DNA of 37,465 nt from Lachnospiraceae bacterium (lineage in GTDB: Bacteria > Bacillota > Clostridia > Lachnospirales > Lachnospiraceae): NCBI GenBank assembly GCA_016282435.1, contig JAEEKN010000347.1, positions 1 through 37,465 of the forward strand, in the 5' to 3' direction. A program made the translations under genes and the position numbers. The stretch's first letter is position 1, and each line of letters starts with the position of its first letter. The notes beneath the pieces were generated by a model, which saw only the letters and a program-made list of their open reading frames with translations, was not told where the DNA came from and ran no database searches. This document shows positions 7,829-16,434 of the stretch, one piece after another.

Positions 7829-8563
7829 ATGAGAAAGAGATATCGCCTGCTCGCAGGCTTGCTATTATCACTTATAGGAATTATCTGGGTATGCTTCCTG
7901 GTGCTTCATGAACCTGATGATTCCGCATCAAAAGAAATTCAGGACACCTTTACTTCCCAGCTTATGGAAGCAAAGCAAAAAGTGGAGAACGAAGCTAAAA
8001 AGCAGGCTGAGAAGCCTACACCGGAGCCGACTTCTACACCAGAGCCCACTGCGGATCCCGAGCCTACCGATACAGAGGCTACACCCACCCCTACACCTCT
8101 GGTAGCTCCGGAGTATATAAAGTTTGATTATATCGTGGCGAATATCACGGACAAGATGAACGTTCGTGAAGGCGCCGGACAGAACAAGAAGGTAGTAGGA
8201 ACACTTCCTGCCGATGGATACGGAAAAGTCATAGAGAGAGGAAATGAGTGGTTCAAGATCAAGTCAGGTGATGTGACGGGTTATGTATCCACACAGTATA
8301 TCTTAAAGGATACCGATGCTGTAAAGAAGATCAGAGAACTCGGTGCCTTGAAGATCAAAGTCACAGGTAATGATGTGAATGTCCGCAAGGAACCGAACAC
8401 CACATGTGAGGTAAGGCTTCAGGCTAAAGCAGGAACCAAATATGATTATTATCCCGAATATTCCACACAGCTGTTCTACGCTGTGATGATAGACGGTGAG
8501 ATCAGTTATGTATCTACCAGCTATGCAGAAGTAGATATCTCATTAAAGACTGCATATAAATAA
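7829..8563 (+). CDS. Membrane-anchored protein with two SH3b-like domains
   Basis: A 244-residue surface protein. Residues 8-26 are a signal anchor (LAGLLLSLIGIIWVCFLVL). Residues about 35-60 are charged and helical, and 60-92 are a Pro/Thr/Glu linker (repeats of TPEPT type) that probably spans the wall. A clear SH3b domain lies at about 108-160 (MNVREGAGQNKKVVGTLP ... WFKIKSGDVTGYVSTQYI). A second, more divergent one lies at about 172-235 (VNVRKEPNTTCEVRLQAKAG ... GEISYVSTSYAEV). SH3b domains commonly bind peptidoglycan peptides. No enzymatic domain is fused, so it may be a wall-binding partner of the upstream DUF5050 protein. Confidence 0.85.
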   Translation: MRKRYRLLAGLLLSLIGIIWVCFLVLHEPDDSASKEIQDTFTSQLMEAKQKVENEAKKQAEKPTPEPTSTPEPTADPEPTDTEATPTPTPLVAPEYIKFDYIVANITDKMNVREGAGQNKKVVGTLPADGYGKVIERGNEWFKIKSGDVTGYVSTQYILKDTDAVKKIRELGALKIKVTGNDVNVRKEPNTTCEVRLQAKAGTKYDYYPEYSTQLFYAVMIDGEISYVSTSYAEVDISLKTAYK

Positions 8564-8564
8564 A

Positions 8565-8606
8565 AAAATCCCCGTATTTCGACAGTTTCGGAATACGGGG
8601 ATCTTT
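8565..8606. terminator. Bidirectional intrinsic terminator
   Basis: Perfect 11-bp stem (8568-8578 with 8592-8602). It is followed by CTTTTTATTT on the plus strand and by a run of seven T on the minus strand. It separates the convergent SH3 gene and the AT-rich minus-strand ORF. Confidence 0.9.
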
Positions 8607-8897
8607 TTATTTATATCCTATAATTGAAACAATTTTTGTTATTTCTCTAATAATTATGATATTTTTCTCTTCTTCCATTAGTTTATTTATTAATGATGTA
8701 TAAATATCCGGCACTATTTCATTTTTTCTATAATTACTTATTAAATACCCTTTATTATCGTAGATATCATTACATAAGAAATCATACACTAACATTTTTA
8801 CATCTGAAATATTTATACTTTCTTGAGGAACAAATATAAAAACATCATAAATTTTAACATTTTGGATTAAATTATTTTTCATAATGTAATTATACAC
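8607..8897 (-). CDS. Hypothetical AT-rich small protein
   Basis: An ORF of 96 codons (or 91 from an internal ATG at 8882) with no family I recognise. The protein is rich in Ile, Asn, Lys and Tyr, with predicted alternating strands and a charged helix (LINKLMEEEKNIIII). It has no signal peptide and no membrane segment. Its DNA is visibly more AT-rich than every neighbour and uses A/T-ending codons almost throughout. It begins 16 bp after the GH5 stop without a strong Shine-Dalgarno and ends at the shared terminator. It could be a recently acquired gene or an inactive fragment. Confidence 0.5.
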   Translation of the reverse strand: MYNYIMKNNLIQNVKIYDVFIFVPQESINISDVKMLVYDFLCNDIYDNKGYLISNYRKNEIVPDIYTSLINKLMEEEKNIIIIREITKIVSIIGYK

Positions 8898-8913
8898 TTC
8901 TGCCAGTCTTTCT

Positions 8914-9945
8914 TTACAGATACTTTAACAGTTCTTCTCTGGCATTATCAAGTCTTGCATCCGACAGACCAAAATCCATCTTCTTATATGACCATGCTGC
9001 ACGGCCGATATCGTACTTCTTGAATATCTCGTTGATGGTTTTGTACCACTCGATGGTATCCTCGCTTGAAGCCAGCTCTATAACACCGTATTCACCGCAG
9101 TAGAGAGGTGCGTTGTTCTTCTCAGCTGCCTCTATAGCGCTCTTAAACTGCTCTTCGAAATACCTGCTGTCTATCATATCATCATCCGAACCCGGTACGA
9201 AGAAATCTCTCACCCAGTTCTCGCTGATGGGACGGCATGCATCCTTATACTCTTTATATGTCATCTTGAATTTGAGTCTAAGATCCCTGGGCATTACATC
9301 TATCCAGCCCGCACCCTGATGTGTAAATATCAGAGGCTCATAGCAGTGGAAGTTATAGATGACATTCTCATCATATGGAGGATCGAGATCCTTTACGGCA
9401 AAAACATGGTTATTCCAGTAGCTTCCGACAAGTATCTTTACAACAGGAGCTTTCTTTCTGATTCCCCCGATAGTACGTTTTATGATGGCGTTCCATGTTT
9501 TGATATACGCCTTATCCGTTACTTCATTCAGCAGCTCAAACGCTACTCTTTCACCGATATTCCCGTAACGCTCAGCAAAATTCTCCCAGAGTTTTACAAA
9601 ACGATCCTGATATGCCTCGTTTTCAAAGAAACCTGTCTCTCCGTAATGACTGTCAAAACTGAAACCATATGTCTTGTGCAGATCAAGGATCATGTTGAGA
9701 CCGTATTTCCCACACCATTCTATAGCCTTATCGATATATGTAAAGCCTTTATCGATATAATTCCCTTTTTCATCCTCTACCAGATTATAATCCACAGGGA
9801 TACGAACGTGATCCAGTCCCCAGTCACTGATAGTCTTGATATCACTTTCTTTGATAAAACTGTCGTAATGCTCATATGTGTGATTGCACTGTGACAGCCA
9901 GCCTCCTAAATTCACTCCGCGCTTGTAACCTTTCCAATCCCTCAT
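8914..9945 (-). CDS. Cytosolic GH5 endoglucanase, CelC-like
   Basis: Glycoside hydrolase family 5 enzyme of 343 residues, the same length as Clostridium thermocellum CelC and recognisably similar along its length (VNLGGWLSQ, DHVRIPVDYN, FELLNEV, YCGEYGV, SYKKMDF). The acid/base is Glu141 in LLNEV and the nucleophile Glu285 in YCGEYGV; His90 of the conserved LDLH is present. There is no signal peptide, carbohydrate-binding module or dockerin. It therefore probably acts inside the cell on imported beta-glucan oligosaccharides (beta-1,4 or mixed-linkage); substrate is inference. AAAGGAGAAGAGT precedes the ATG. Confidence 0.9.
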   Translation of the reverse strand: MRDWKGYKRGVNLGGWLSQCNHTYEHYDSFIKESDIKTISDWGLDHVRIPVDYNLVEDEKGNYIDKGFTYIDKAIEWCGKYGLNMILDLHKTYGFSFDSHYGETGFFENEAYQDRFVKLWENFAERYGNIGERVAFELLNEVTDKAYIKTWNAIIKRTIGGIRKKAPVVKILVGSYWNNHVFAVKDLDPPYDENVIYNFHCYEPLIFTHQGAGWIDVMPRDLRLKFKMTYKEYKDACRPISENWVRDFFVPGSDDDMIDSRYFEEQFKSAIEAAEKNNAPLYCGEYGVIELASSEDTIEWYKTINEIFKKYDIGRAAWSYKKMDFGLSDARLDNAREELLKYL

Positions 9946-10037
9946 ACTCTTCTCCTTTTCATGTTTTTATACCTTGATCATTTTTCAATAACTCTTTTTC
10001 ACGAACGACCTTTCGATGTATCTATGCCCTGCCGCTA

Positions 10038-10700
10038 CTATAACAGTTCCGATACTGCTTTCAGATCCGGCAGTATTTTCCATGCTTTTTTTCTCATTTC
10101 GTCATCCGGCGGTATGATATCCGGTACCATGATGGGTCTCATCCCGGCCGAATATGCTGCTCTGATCCCATTAAACGAGTCTTCTATCACAACGGATTCC
10201 GAAGGGGTTCCTCCCAGTCTCTCACAACTCATGAGGAATATCTCCGGATCGGGTTTTCCTTTGTTGAACATCCCGCCGCCCACTATATCGTCAAAGTATC
10301 CGACAAGTCCGGTGTCGGTCAGCTGAGGTCTCACACGCTCTATAGGCGTGGACGATGCCAGTCCCAGTTTATAGCCCTTTGACTTTAAATCCGCCAGACA
10401 CTCCGCAGCATAATACTTTAACGGCATTCCTTCCGTCTCCACGAATCTGTCGAACTCCACGAGAGTCTCTCTTCTAAACTCCTCTCCGCTAAGCCCTTTT
10501 ACGCCGCTTGCCGCTATGTACCTGTCAAGGACACTTACAATATTTGAATCGGGTGTACCGAGAACCAGGGCAAATGCCTCCAGGATATTCCGGATCCCGT
10601 ATTTTTCTGCTGTTTGGATCCAGACCTTTTTATCCAGTGCCTCAGAATCAAACAGGACACCGTCCATGTCAAATATCACTGTTTTTATATTATCATACAT
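10038..10700 (-). CDS. HAD-superfamily hydrolase, beta-phosphoglucomutase-like
   Basis: A 220-residue cytosolic HAD protein of the PGMB/phosphatase-like subgroup. Motif I is FDMDGVLFDSE (nucleophile Asp11, acid/base Asp13), motif II LASST, motif III Lys in GKPDPEIF, motif IV VIEDSFNGIRAA. The cap is of the small alpha-helical type between motifs I and II. Such proteins are sugar-phosphate phosphatases or mutases; the substrate cannot be read from sequence. The gene lies between rlmH and the GH5 gene and could act in sugar-phosphate metabolism. Confidence 0.88.
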   Translation of the reverse strand: MYDNIKTVIFDMDGVLFDSEALDKKVWIQTAEKYGIRNILEAFALVLGTPDSNIVSVLDRYIAASGVKGLSGEEFRRETLVEFDRFVETEGMPLKYYAAECLADLKSKGYKLGLASSTPIERVRPQLTDTGLVGYFDDIVGGGMFNKGKPDPEIFLMSCERLGGTPSESVVIEDSFNGIRAAYSAGMRPIMVPDIIPPDDEMRKKAWKILPDLKAVSELL

Positions 10701-10757
10701 TTTTTTGATTTTCTTTCTCTTTTGATATAGTATCTTGTACGTTAAAAAGGAAAAAGG

Positions 10758-11237
10758 CTATTTATGGTATGGTTCGTTATTCAGGATGCGGAACGACCTG
10801 TACACCTGTTCCAGCAGTATAACACGCATCAGCTGATGTGGGAATGTCATGTCTGAAAAGCTCAGATGCATGTCACATTTTTGAAGTACTTCATCGGACA
10901 ACCCCAGTGAACCTCCTATCACAAACCCGATATGTCCCACTCCTTTGTTACCGAGGTCCTTTATTTTTTCCGAAAGTCCCTCAGAAGTTAACTTTTTGCC
11001 CTTAATGGCAAGTGCTATATAGTAACATCCGTCCTTGAATTTTGACAGCAGCCTCTCGCCTTCTTTTTCCTTTATCTTCTGTTCTATAGCCTCTCCCGCA
11101 CCGTCCGGTGTCTTCTCGTCCTGTACCTCAATGATTTCAAGCGTGCAGTACCTGGAGAGCCTCTTTGAATATTCGGCGATAGCATCCGAAAAGAATTTTT
11201 CTTTTATCCTGCCTACGCAAAGTACCGATATTTTCAA
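10758..11237 (-). CDS. rlmH: 23S rRNA (pseudouridine1915-N3)-methyltransferase
   Basis: SPOUT-fold methyltransferase that uses SAM to methylate pseudouridine 1915 in helix 69 of 23S rRNA. The 159-residue length is exact for the family. Visible: MKISVLCVGRIKEKFF, the SAM-binding knot FVIGGSLGLSD, and the C-terminal LEQVYRSFRILNNEPYHK. The start codon is TTG, with GAGGT about 6 nt upstream and no alternative ATG that would keep the conserved N terminus. It follows the CNNM gene by 12 bp and is the last gene of the mcp-CNNM-rlmH operon. Confidence 0.96.
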   Translation of the reverse strand: MKISVLCVGRIKEKFFSDAIAEYSKRLSRYCTLEIIEVQDEKTPDGAGEAIEQKIKEKEGERLLSKFKDGCYYIALAIKGKKLTSEGLSEKIKDLGNKGVGHIGFVIGGSLGLSDEVLQKCDMHLSFSDMTFPHQLMRVILLEQVYRSFRILNNEPYHK

Positions 11238-11249
11238 TATTCTACCTCA

Positions 11250-12599
11250 TTAGCCCGCTTCTTTGTCCTTGGTTACGGCTTTGGGATTTTTTGTAACCCT
11301 GCATTTGCGGATCATTTTGTTCTTTACTTCCAGAATGCTGATGTTATAATCCCCATATGTTACATTTTCTCTTTCCCCGTCACTGGGTATCCTGTCAAGC
11401 AGGCTAATGATGAGACCGTTTACGGTATCAAAGTTCTCAAGTTCAGTGTCCCTAATCTCTATACCGGTTTCTTCCGCCACTTCGCTTAAACCGGCCTCGC
11501 CCCTCAGGATGTATGAACCGTCCTTGGCCTTTATGATCATTTTGTCTTCGTTATCGAACTCATCCTCGATATCTCCGACTATCTCCTCCAGGATGTCTTC
11601 CATAGCCACTATGCCGGCAGTCTGACCGTATTCGTCTATGACTATAGCCATATGGGTCTTTTTTATCTGCATCTGATTGAACAGTTCATCGATAGTCATC
11701 GTGTCGGGCACAAAGAACGGCTTTCTGGCTATATCCTTCAGCCTCTTTTGCTTGTATTCACCCGAAGCATAACACTTGGCCACATCTTTCAAATGAAGAA
11801 CACCAATGATGTTATCGATATCATCAGTATACAGAGGGTATCTTGAAAAAGCCTCTCCCGCCATGAATCCCATGGCTTCTTCTATACTGAGTTCCGAATC
11901 CACGCCGACTATTTTGGTCCTGTGTGTCATGATATCCTTTGTCTGTTTCTCATCGAAAGAGATAATATTTGATATCATTTCTGCTTCATCATCATCTATG
12001 ACGCCCTGTTCCTGACCTTCATTTACTATGGAGATAATTTCTTCTTCAGTCACGTTCTCCTCGAGGTCTTTAAGTTTTATGCCGAAAGGCAGAAGCACCA
12101 GTGCGCAGCATCCTTCAAGCAAAAGACTTAAGGGTTTAAAAAGATATGTGATAAACTTCATGAACCCAAAGGTCTTAAAGAATATATTTTCCGTATTCCT
12201 GTTCGCCAGTCTGTCGGGAAGAATATATGTAAACAGAGTTACCAGGAAAAAGAGCGCCAGCGACAGCGGAACGCATATTGCAAGCTGTGCCAGGATCTCG
12301 TCGGACTCCACATTACCGAGGATACTTCTTAAGGGACCCGATACAAACAGCATACCTATGACTATCCAGGCTATACCTCTGATCAGCCAGCATGCATTAT
12401 AAAAATGATTTTCATTCTTATCAATAAACGAAAGGGCATCTGAAGCCCTCTCGTTTATACGTTCGTTTTCATCTTCGCTTTTTTCTTTTAGTTCATTTAC
12501 ACTTACGTGCTCAAATGCGGATTTTGCCAGTGCCACGAAAAAGTCAAATATCGTGATAAACACTATTATCAGGGTCGCCGCCCAATGGTCTATGTCCAT
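11250..12599 (-). CDS. CNNM/CorC-family membrane protein (DUF21, CBS pair, CorC_HlyC)
   Basis: A 449-residue member of the CorC/HlyC/CNNM group. It has an N-terminal DUF21 transmembrane domain (about 1-185, with four hydrophobic segments), a cytosolic CBS pair (about 210-330, with MTHRTKIVGVD and FVPDTMTIDEL) and a C-terminal CorC_HlyC domain (about 350-435, SYILRGEAGLSEVAEETG). Relatives are linked to Mg2+ or Co2+ export and CBS domains bind adenine nucleotides; the older name hemolysin is misleading. The AGAGGAAAG Shine-Dalgarno fits the ATG. It lies 21 bp downstream of the chemoreceptor gene. Confidence 0.9.
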   Translation of the reverse strand: MDIDHWAATLIIVFITIFDFFVALAKSAFEHVSVNELKEKSEDENERINERASDALSFIDKNENHFYNACWLIRGIAWIVIGMLFVSGPLRSILGNVESDEILAQLAICVPLSLALFFLVTLFTYILPDRLANRNTENIFFKTFGFMKFITYLFKPLSLLLEGCCALVLLPFGIKLKDLEENVTEEEIISIVNEGQEQGVIDDDEAEMISNIISFDEKQTKDIMTHRTKIVGVDSELSIEEAMGFMAGEAFSRYPLYTDDIDNIIGVLHLKDVAKCYASGEYKQKRLKDIARKPFFVPDTMTIDELFNQMQIKKTHMAIVIDEYGQTAGIVAMEDILEEIVGDIEDEFDNEDKMIIKAKDGSYILRGEAGLSEVAEETGIEIRDTELENFDTVNGLIISLLDRIPSDGERENVTYGDYNISILEVKNKMIRKCRVTKNPKAVTKDKEAG

Positions 12600-12620
12600 T
12601 TCTTTCCTCTTTTATATGTT

Positions 12621-14096
12621 TTATTGTTTCATTGATACAGCCTGATCGTTCAGGTGATCCATGATATTCATCATCTCATTCACAGTAGCTGAATTATGCT
12701 GGCTGGATTCATATGTTTCCTTCGTATGAGCAGTCACCTCTTCCATTATCGCCGAGATGCTCTGTACTGCGTCAACTATGCCCTTGTTGGATTCTGCCAG
12801 GCTCGAAACCGCTCCGTTCAATCCACCCGCGCTTCTTTCGATATTGGCTGCGTCATTCTTGATGATATCCAGGCTCCGAACTGTCTCCATCGTAGCGTCA
12901 TGCTGTCTTTTGCTGCTGTCGATAAACGCTCTGATGGCTTTATCAACATCTGCCAGCTTGGAACCTATGCTGTTTATAAGATTGCTTATATCTCCTGTAG
13001 CTTCCTGGGTCTGGTTTGCCAGGCTCGATATTTCACCTGCTACTACAGAGAATCCTCTGCCGGCTTCTCCCGCTCTCGCAGCTTCTATGCTGGCGTTAAG
13101 TGCCAGAAGTGAGGTCTGATCCGCTACGTTGTTTATCAGATCTACGATGGTCTGCATCTGCTGAGTAGCGTTTTCGAGCTCTCCGAGTGCTGTAGCTGCA
13201 TCATTTGAAAATCTGTCAGAATCCTTTACTTCTTTCTCAAGGTTACCCATATTTACAGAACCGAGCGAGATAGCTTTTCCTGTTTCCGTAACATTCTTTG
13301 CGATCTCATCTGCATGCTTTGTAACTTCATCCAGTCTCTTCTGGATTTCTTCGGTCATTACTATCTGCGTCTGGATGGAATCGGTGGTAACAGATGTTCC
13401 GGTGGTGACTTCTTCCATTGCAGAACAGGTTCTGTCCATAGCATCGCTCAGGTCTTTCATTTTTATATTCATCAGACCGATATCATCCGTCATCTCCCTT
13501 GATACGGATAATATGGTATCAAGAAGTGATGATGCATGGTTCTTTTCCACTTCTATGTTGTCGAGCTTTTCTTTGTTTATGATAGCTCCCATTCCCGCTA
13601 CAAAAATATTGAATATACCGCACAAAAGGAGCAGAAGGATCTGGATCTCCGTAGTAACTATTCCCTGCTGGTCAAGTCCGGTGGACAATGCTTCAACAAC
13701 CACCGATGCTACATTTATTATGTTAAATACTATGGCCGTGTACAGAGCAAATTTCTTATCCGCATATGCATTAAGTGCTATCATAAGTACCAGAGCATAG
13801 GTAAATACCAGATTGTTATTCTTGGTAAACAGCATGATAGCCCAGGGGATCGCAAATCCGAAAAGGATTATGTACTTTACCGCATCTATATACTGCCCTG
13901 TCTTCTGCATAATGATTGCTACCGCTCCGGGAATAGCCAGCGTAAAGAATACTAAGGCAAAATATCCCCAGGACCTGTTTCCTTTTATAGATTCCAACAG
14001 GTACGCTGCAGCAATAACCGAGATAGTGATAATATAACACATCACCGCCGCTTTGTTACGTCTGACTGTTTCATTCATTTTTTTATTATCCGCCAT
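12621..14096 (-). CDS. Methyl-accepting chemotaxis protein with six-helix membrane sensor
   Basis: A 491-residue chemoreceptor. About residues 15-170 hold six hydrophobic segments with short loops, so there is no large extracellular ligand-binding domain. A coiled coil follows and then the conserved signalling tip with [27 protein letters not shown] (as split segments). No canonical HAMP domain is obvious. A sensor like this may read the membrane state or a transported or lipophilic signal (inference). GAGGAGGAG precedes the ATG. It is the first gene of an operon with the CNNM protein and rlmH. Confidence 0.92.
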   Translation of the reverse strand: MADNKKMNETVRRNKAAVMCYIITISVIAAAYLLESIKGNRSWGYFALVFFTLAIPGAVAIIMQKTGQYIDAVKYIILFGFAIPWAIMLFTKNNNLVFTYALVLMIALNAYADKKFALYTAIVFNIINVASVVVEALSTGLDQQGIVTTEIQILLLLLCGIFNIFVAGMGAIINKEKLDNIEVEKNHASSLLDTILSVSREMTDDIGLMNIKMKDLSDAMDRTCSAMEEVTTGTSVTTDSIQTQIVMTEEIQKRLDEVTKHADEIAKNVTETGKAISLGSVNMGNLEKEVKDSDRFSNDAATALGELENATQQMQTIVDLINNVADQTSLLALNASIEAARAGEAGRGFSVVAGEISSLANQTQEATGDISNLINSIGSKLADVDKAIRAFIDSSKRQHDATMETVRSLDIIKNDAANIERSAGGLNGAVSSLAESNKGIVDAVQSISAIMEEVTAHTKETYESSQHNSATVNEMMNIMDHLNDQAVSMKQ

Positions 14097-14185
14097 CTTC
14101 TATACTCCTCCTCTCAAACTGCTGTGATGTCTACATTAGTTTTTCATCGCAACCTTAAGTTTTGAAAATTTGTATAATATTATTT

Positions 14186-14213
14186 ATTATACCAAATTTT
14201 CAGAAAAAATCAA
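14186..14213 (-). promoter_or_regulatory. Predicted sigma-A promoter of the mcp-CNNM-rlmH operon
   Basis: On the minus strand: -35 TTGATT (14208-14213), 16-bp spacer, -10 TATAAT (14186-14191, perfect). Predicted start near 14179 gives a leader of about 80 nt. No sigma-28-type flagellar promoter was seen. Confidence 0.75.
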
Positions 14214-14236
14214 TCTGTTTTTCTGTTAATACAAAT

Positions 14237-14270
14237 CAAAAAAAGCATGTGCCCTATCAGAACACATGCT
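14237..14270 (-). terminator. Intrinsic terminator of asd
   Basis: Perfect 8-bp stem AGCATGTG/CACATGCT (14244-14251 with 14263-14270) followed on the minus strand by a run of T. It lies 21 nt past the asd stop. Confidence 0.88.
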
Positions 14271-14290
14271 AAATATTTATCTGTTCAAGA

Positions 14291-15367
14291 TCAATAAATA
14301 TATCCCTTAGCCTTCAGAAGTTCAGCCATGAGAACCGCTCCTCCTGCAGCGCCTCTTAATGTATTGTGTGAAAGACCTACAAACTTGTACTGATATACTT
14401 TATCTTCTCTGAGTCTGCCCATGCATACAGCCATTCCGCCTTCTGTATCACGGTCAAGCTTTGTCTGGGGACGGTTGTCCTCTTCAAAGTAGTGGATGAA
14501 CTGCTTGGGAGCTGAAGGAAGTTCAAGTTCCTGAGGAACACCCTTGAAGTTTGCCCACTTTTCAAGTATCTGCTCTTTGGTAGGCTTCTTCTTGAAGTTT
14601 ACAAATACTGCTGCCATATGTCCGTTTGTTACGGGAACACGGATACACTGTGTGGTGATGACAGGGCTTGATGCCTTTACTATCTCACCGTTCTCGATAT
14701 GACCCCAGATTCTTAAAGGCTCCTGCTCAGACTTCTCTTCCTCACCGCCAATATAGGGGATTACATTGTCGATCATCTCGGGCCAGTCCTTGAAGTTCTT
14801 GCCTGCGCATGAGATAGCCTGATATGTGGTAGCTACTACTGTCTCGGGTTCAAACTCTGACAGTGCAAACAGAGCGGGAGTATAGCTCTGGATGGAACAG
14901 TTGGGCTTTACAGCTACGAAGCCCTTCTTTGTTCCGAGACGCTTCTTCTGGAACTCGATAACATCTGTATGCTCCGGATTAAGCTCCGGTACGATCATGG
15001 GAACATCAGGTGTCCAGCGGTGTGCACTGTTGTTAGATACTACGGGAACCTCTGCCTTTGCATATGCTTCCTCGATAGCTCTGATCTCATCCTTTGTCAT
15101 ATCTACTGCTGAGAAACAGAAGTCAACCTTGGCAGCTACTGCTTCTACCTCGTTAACGTTCATAACGATCATGTCTTTTACTGCTGCGGGCATCTCGGTA
15201 TCCATCTTCCATCTGTCACCTACAGCCTCTGCATATGTCTTTCCCGCACTTCTGGGGCTGGCTGCCACTGCTGCCACCTCAAACCAGGGATGATTCTCAA
15301 GTAACTGAATAAATCTCTGTCCTACCATACCCGTTGCACCGAGTATACCTGCTTTTAACTTTGCCAT
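14291..15367 (-). CDS. asd: Aspartate-semialdehyde dehydrogenase
   Basis: Reduces aspartyl phosphate to aspartate semialdehyde with NADPH, the branch point to lysine/diaminopimelate, threonine and methionine. It has 358 residues and resembles the archaeal/fungal-type branch. Visible: the Rossmann loop ILGATGMVGQR, the active-site Cys157 in KPNCSIQS and a catalytic His250 in VTNGHMA. Its own promoter lies at 15484-15512 and its own terminator at 14237-14270, so it is monocistronic. It is separate from dapAB and lacks their lysine riboswitch; its leader of about 110 nt has no class I recognise. The Shine-Dalgarno is a modest AGGAAAC. Confidence 0.96.
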   Translation of the reverse strand: MAKLKAGILGATGMVGQRFIQLLENHPWFEVAAVAASPRSAGKTYAEAVGDRWKMDTEMPAAVKDMIVMNVNEVEAVAAKVDFCFSAVDMTKDEIRAIEEAYAKAEVPVVSNNSAHRWTPDVPMIVPELNPEHTDVIEFQKKRLGTKKGFVAVKPNCSIQSYTPALFALSEFEPETVVATTYQAISCAGKNFKDWPEMIDNVIPYIGGEEEKSEQEPLRIWGHIENGEIVKASSPVITTQCIRVPVTNGHMAAVFVNFKKKPTKEQILEKWANFKGVPQELELPSAPKQFIHYFEEDNRPQTKLDRDTEGGMAVCMGRLREDKVYQYKFVGLSHNTLRGAAGGAVLMAELLKAKGYIY

Positions 15368-15483
15368 AACTGTTTCCTGCCTTTCTTCTATCGTGATTTC
15401 CGTATAACTGTCTACCGGGAATGCACCTTTAATAATTTGTCTTTATCTGACGTACATTTGTCCGTCTGAGAAAATATGATGAT

Positions 15484-15512
15484 ATATTATCACATATGTT
15501 TATAAAATGCAA
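15484..15512 (-). promoter_or_regulatory. Predicted promoter of asd
   Basis: On the minus strand: -35 TTGCAT (15507-15512), 17-bp spacer, -10 TAATAT (15484-15489). An overlapping GATAAT 2 nt upstream could serve instead with a 15-bp spacer. The promoter lies in the 220-bp AT-rich gap after ylmH. Confidence 0.5.
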
Positions 15513-15587
15513 GAGGTTTTTCAATAAAAATATACACAAATTTACCGCTTATATGACCTTGCTATTCGTTATTATTTCCCAAGGATG

Positions 15588-16343
15588 TTATAGTCTCACA
15601 AGAATGTTTAGTTTACCCTTCCTGCTTGTGCCTACAATCTCCGCCAGTTTGAATCTCCCGAACCCCCTGACTGTCACCGAATCGTCCTGCTTTAGCGCGA
15701 GCGACGTATTCTCCGTCAGGCGTCCGTTCACAAACACTTTCTTTTGAGCAAAGTATTCCATAGCAGCACTCCTCGACAGATTGTACACCTTTGCTATCAC
15801 TGCATCGATACGTTCTGAAGCCACCTGTATCATCTTTTCTTTATCAAAACTCTTCGGTATATCCCTGATATCTTCCGCCTCCGCCCTTCGCACACTGACT
15901 GAAGTATGCTTTACGCTGATGAGGTTTTCTATGATAAAATCCGAGATCCTGTCCAGGCAGAACAGATATGCCTTCTTACCCGTGACCAGTATGTCTCCGA
16001 GCAGGCTCCGTTCTATCCCGAGACTCATGAGAGCCCCCAGGAAATCCCTGTGTACGAGGTCATCGGCAAACTTGTCTACCAGCGGAACTATGGCCAGAGT
16101 ATCTATAGGGAATGCCTCTTCGTATCCCAGTGATTCCGGATCTCCGAAACGCACAACGCCCCTCTCCGCTCCCTCATATCCGCCGAAAACAGCAGGCTTT
16201 GCATAATCCAGGTTTCTTTTTTCTTCGTAAAAAAGAGACAAATCAGCCATACCCAGAAACTGGGTAAAGGTGAACTGTCCCTTTGTATAACTTCTGTCCG
16301 CCAGCTCGGCGAAACGCTTTTTTGTAAATTCTGTTTCTTCCAT
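15588..16343 (-). CDS. ylmH: YlmH-family S4-domain RNA-binding protein
   Basis: A 251-residue cytosolic protein. The N-terminal two thirds are the YlmH-specific region (FTQFLGMADLSLFY, FGGYEGAERGVVRFG, HRDFLGALMSLGIERSLLGDI). A C-terminal S4 RNA-binding domain covers about 175-245 (LSRSAAMEYFAQKKVFVNGRL). In Bacillus, YlmH has been linked to ribosome-associated quality control and binds 50S subunits with peptidyl-tRNA. The gene usually sits in the division cluster with sepF and divIVA, but here those are absent and it lies between asd and coaX. Confidence 0.92.
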   Translation of the reverse strand: MEETEFTKKRFAELADRSYTKGQFTFTQFLGMADLSLFYEEKRNLDYAKPAVFGGYEGAERGVVRFGDPESLGYEEAFPIDTLAIVPLVDKFADDLVHRDFLGALMSLGIERSLLGDILVTGKKAYLFCLDRISDFIIENLISVKHTSVSVRRAEAEDIRDIPKSFDKEKMIQVASERIDAVIAKVYNLSRSAAMEYFAQKKVFVNGRLTENTSLALKQDDSVTVRGFGRFKLAEIVGTSRKGKLNILVRL

Positions 16344-16368
16344 ATATTACCTGTCTTTTCATAAAGAA

Positions 16369-16434
16369 TGTCATTCTGTACGTAAGCAAAGGAATTTTCA
16401 TATCATAAGATTCTTCGCTACGCTCAGAATGACA
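16369..16434. repeat. Dispersed palindromic repeat of the HSERSEES type
   Basis: A 66-bp element bounded by a perfect 10-bp inverted repeat TGTCATTCTG/CAGAATGACA (16369-16378, 16425-16434), with an inner GCGTAGCGAAGAATC on the minus strand. This sequence recurs in many bacterial genomes and yields the well-known spurious peptide HSERSEES when translated. It lies between coaX and ylmH. It carries no gene; it may be a MITE-like remnant. Confidence 0.8.

Noticed and set aside
14101-14185. AT-rich inverted sequence (TATAATATTATTTATTATACC) as an operator
   Set aside because: The symmetry is imperfect and is explained by the AT-rich promoter itself.
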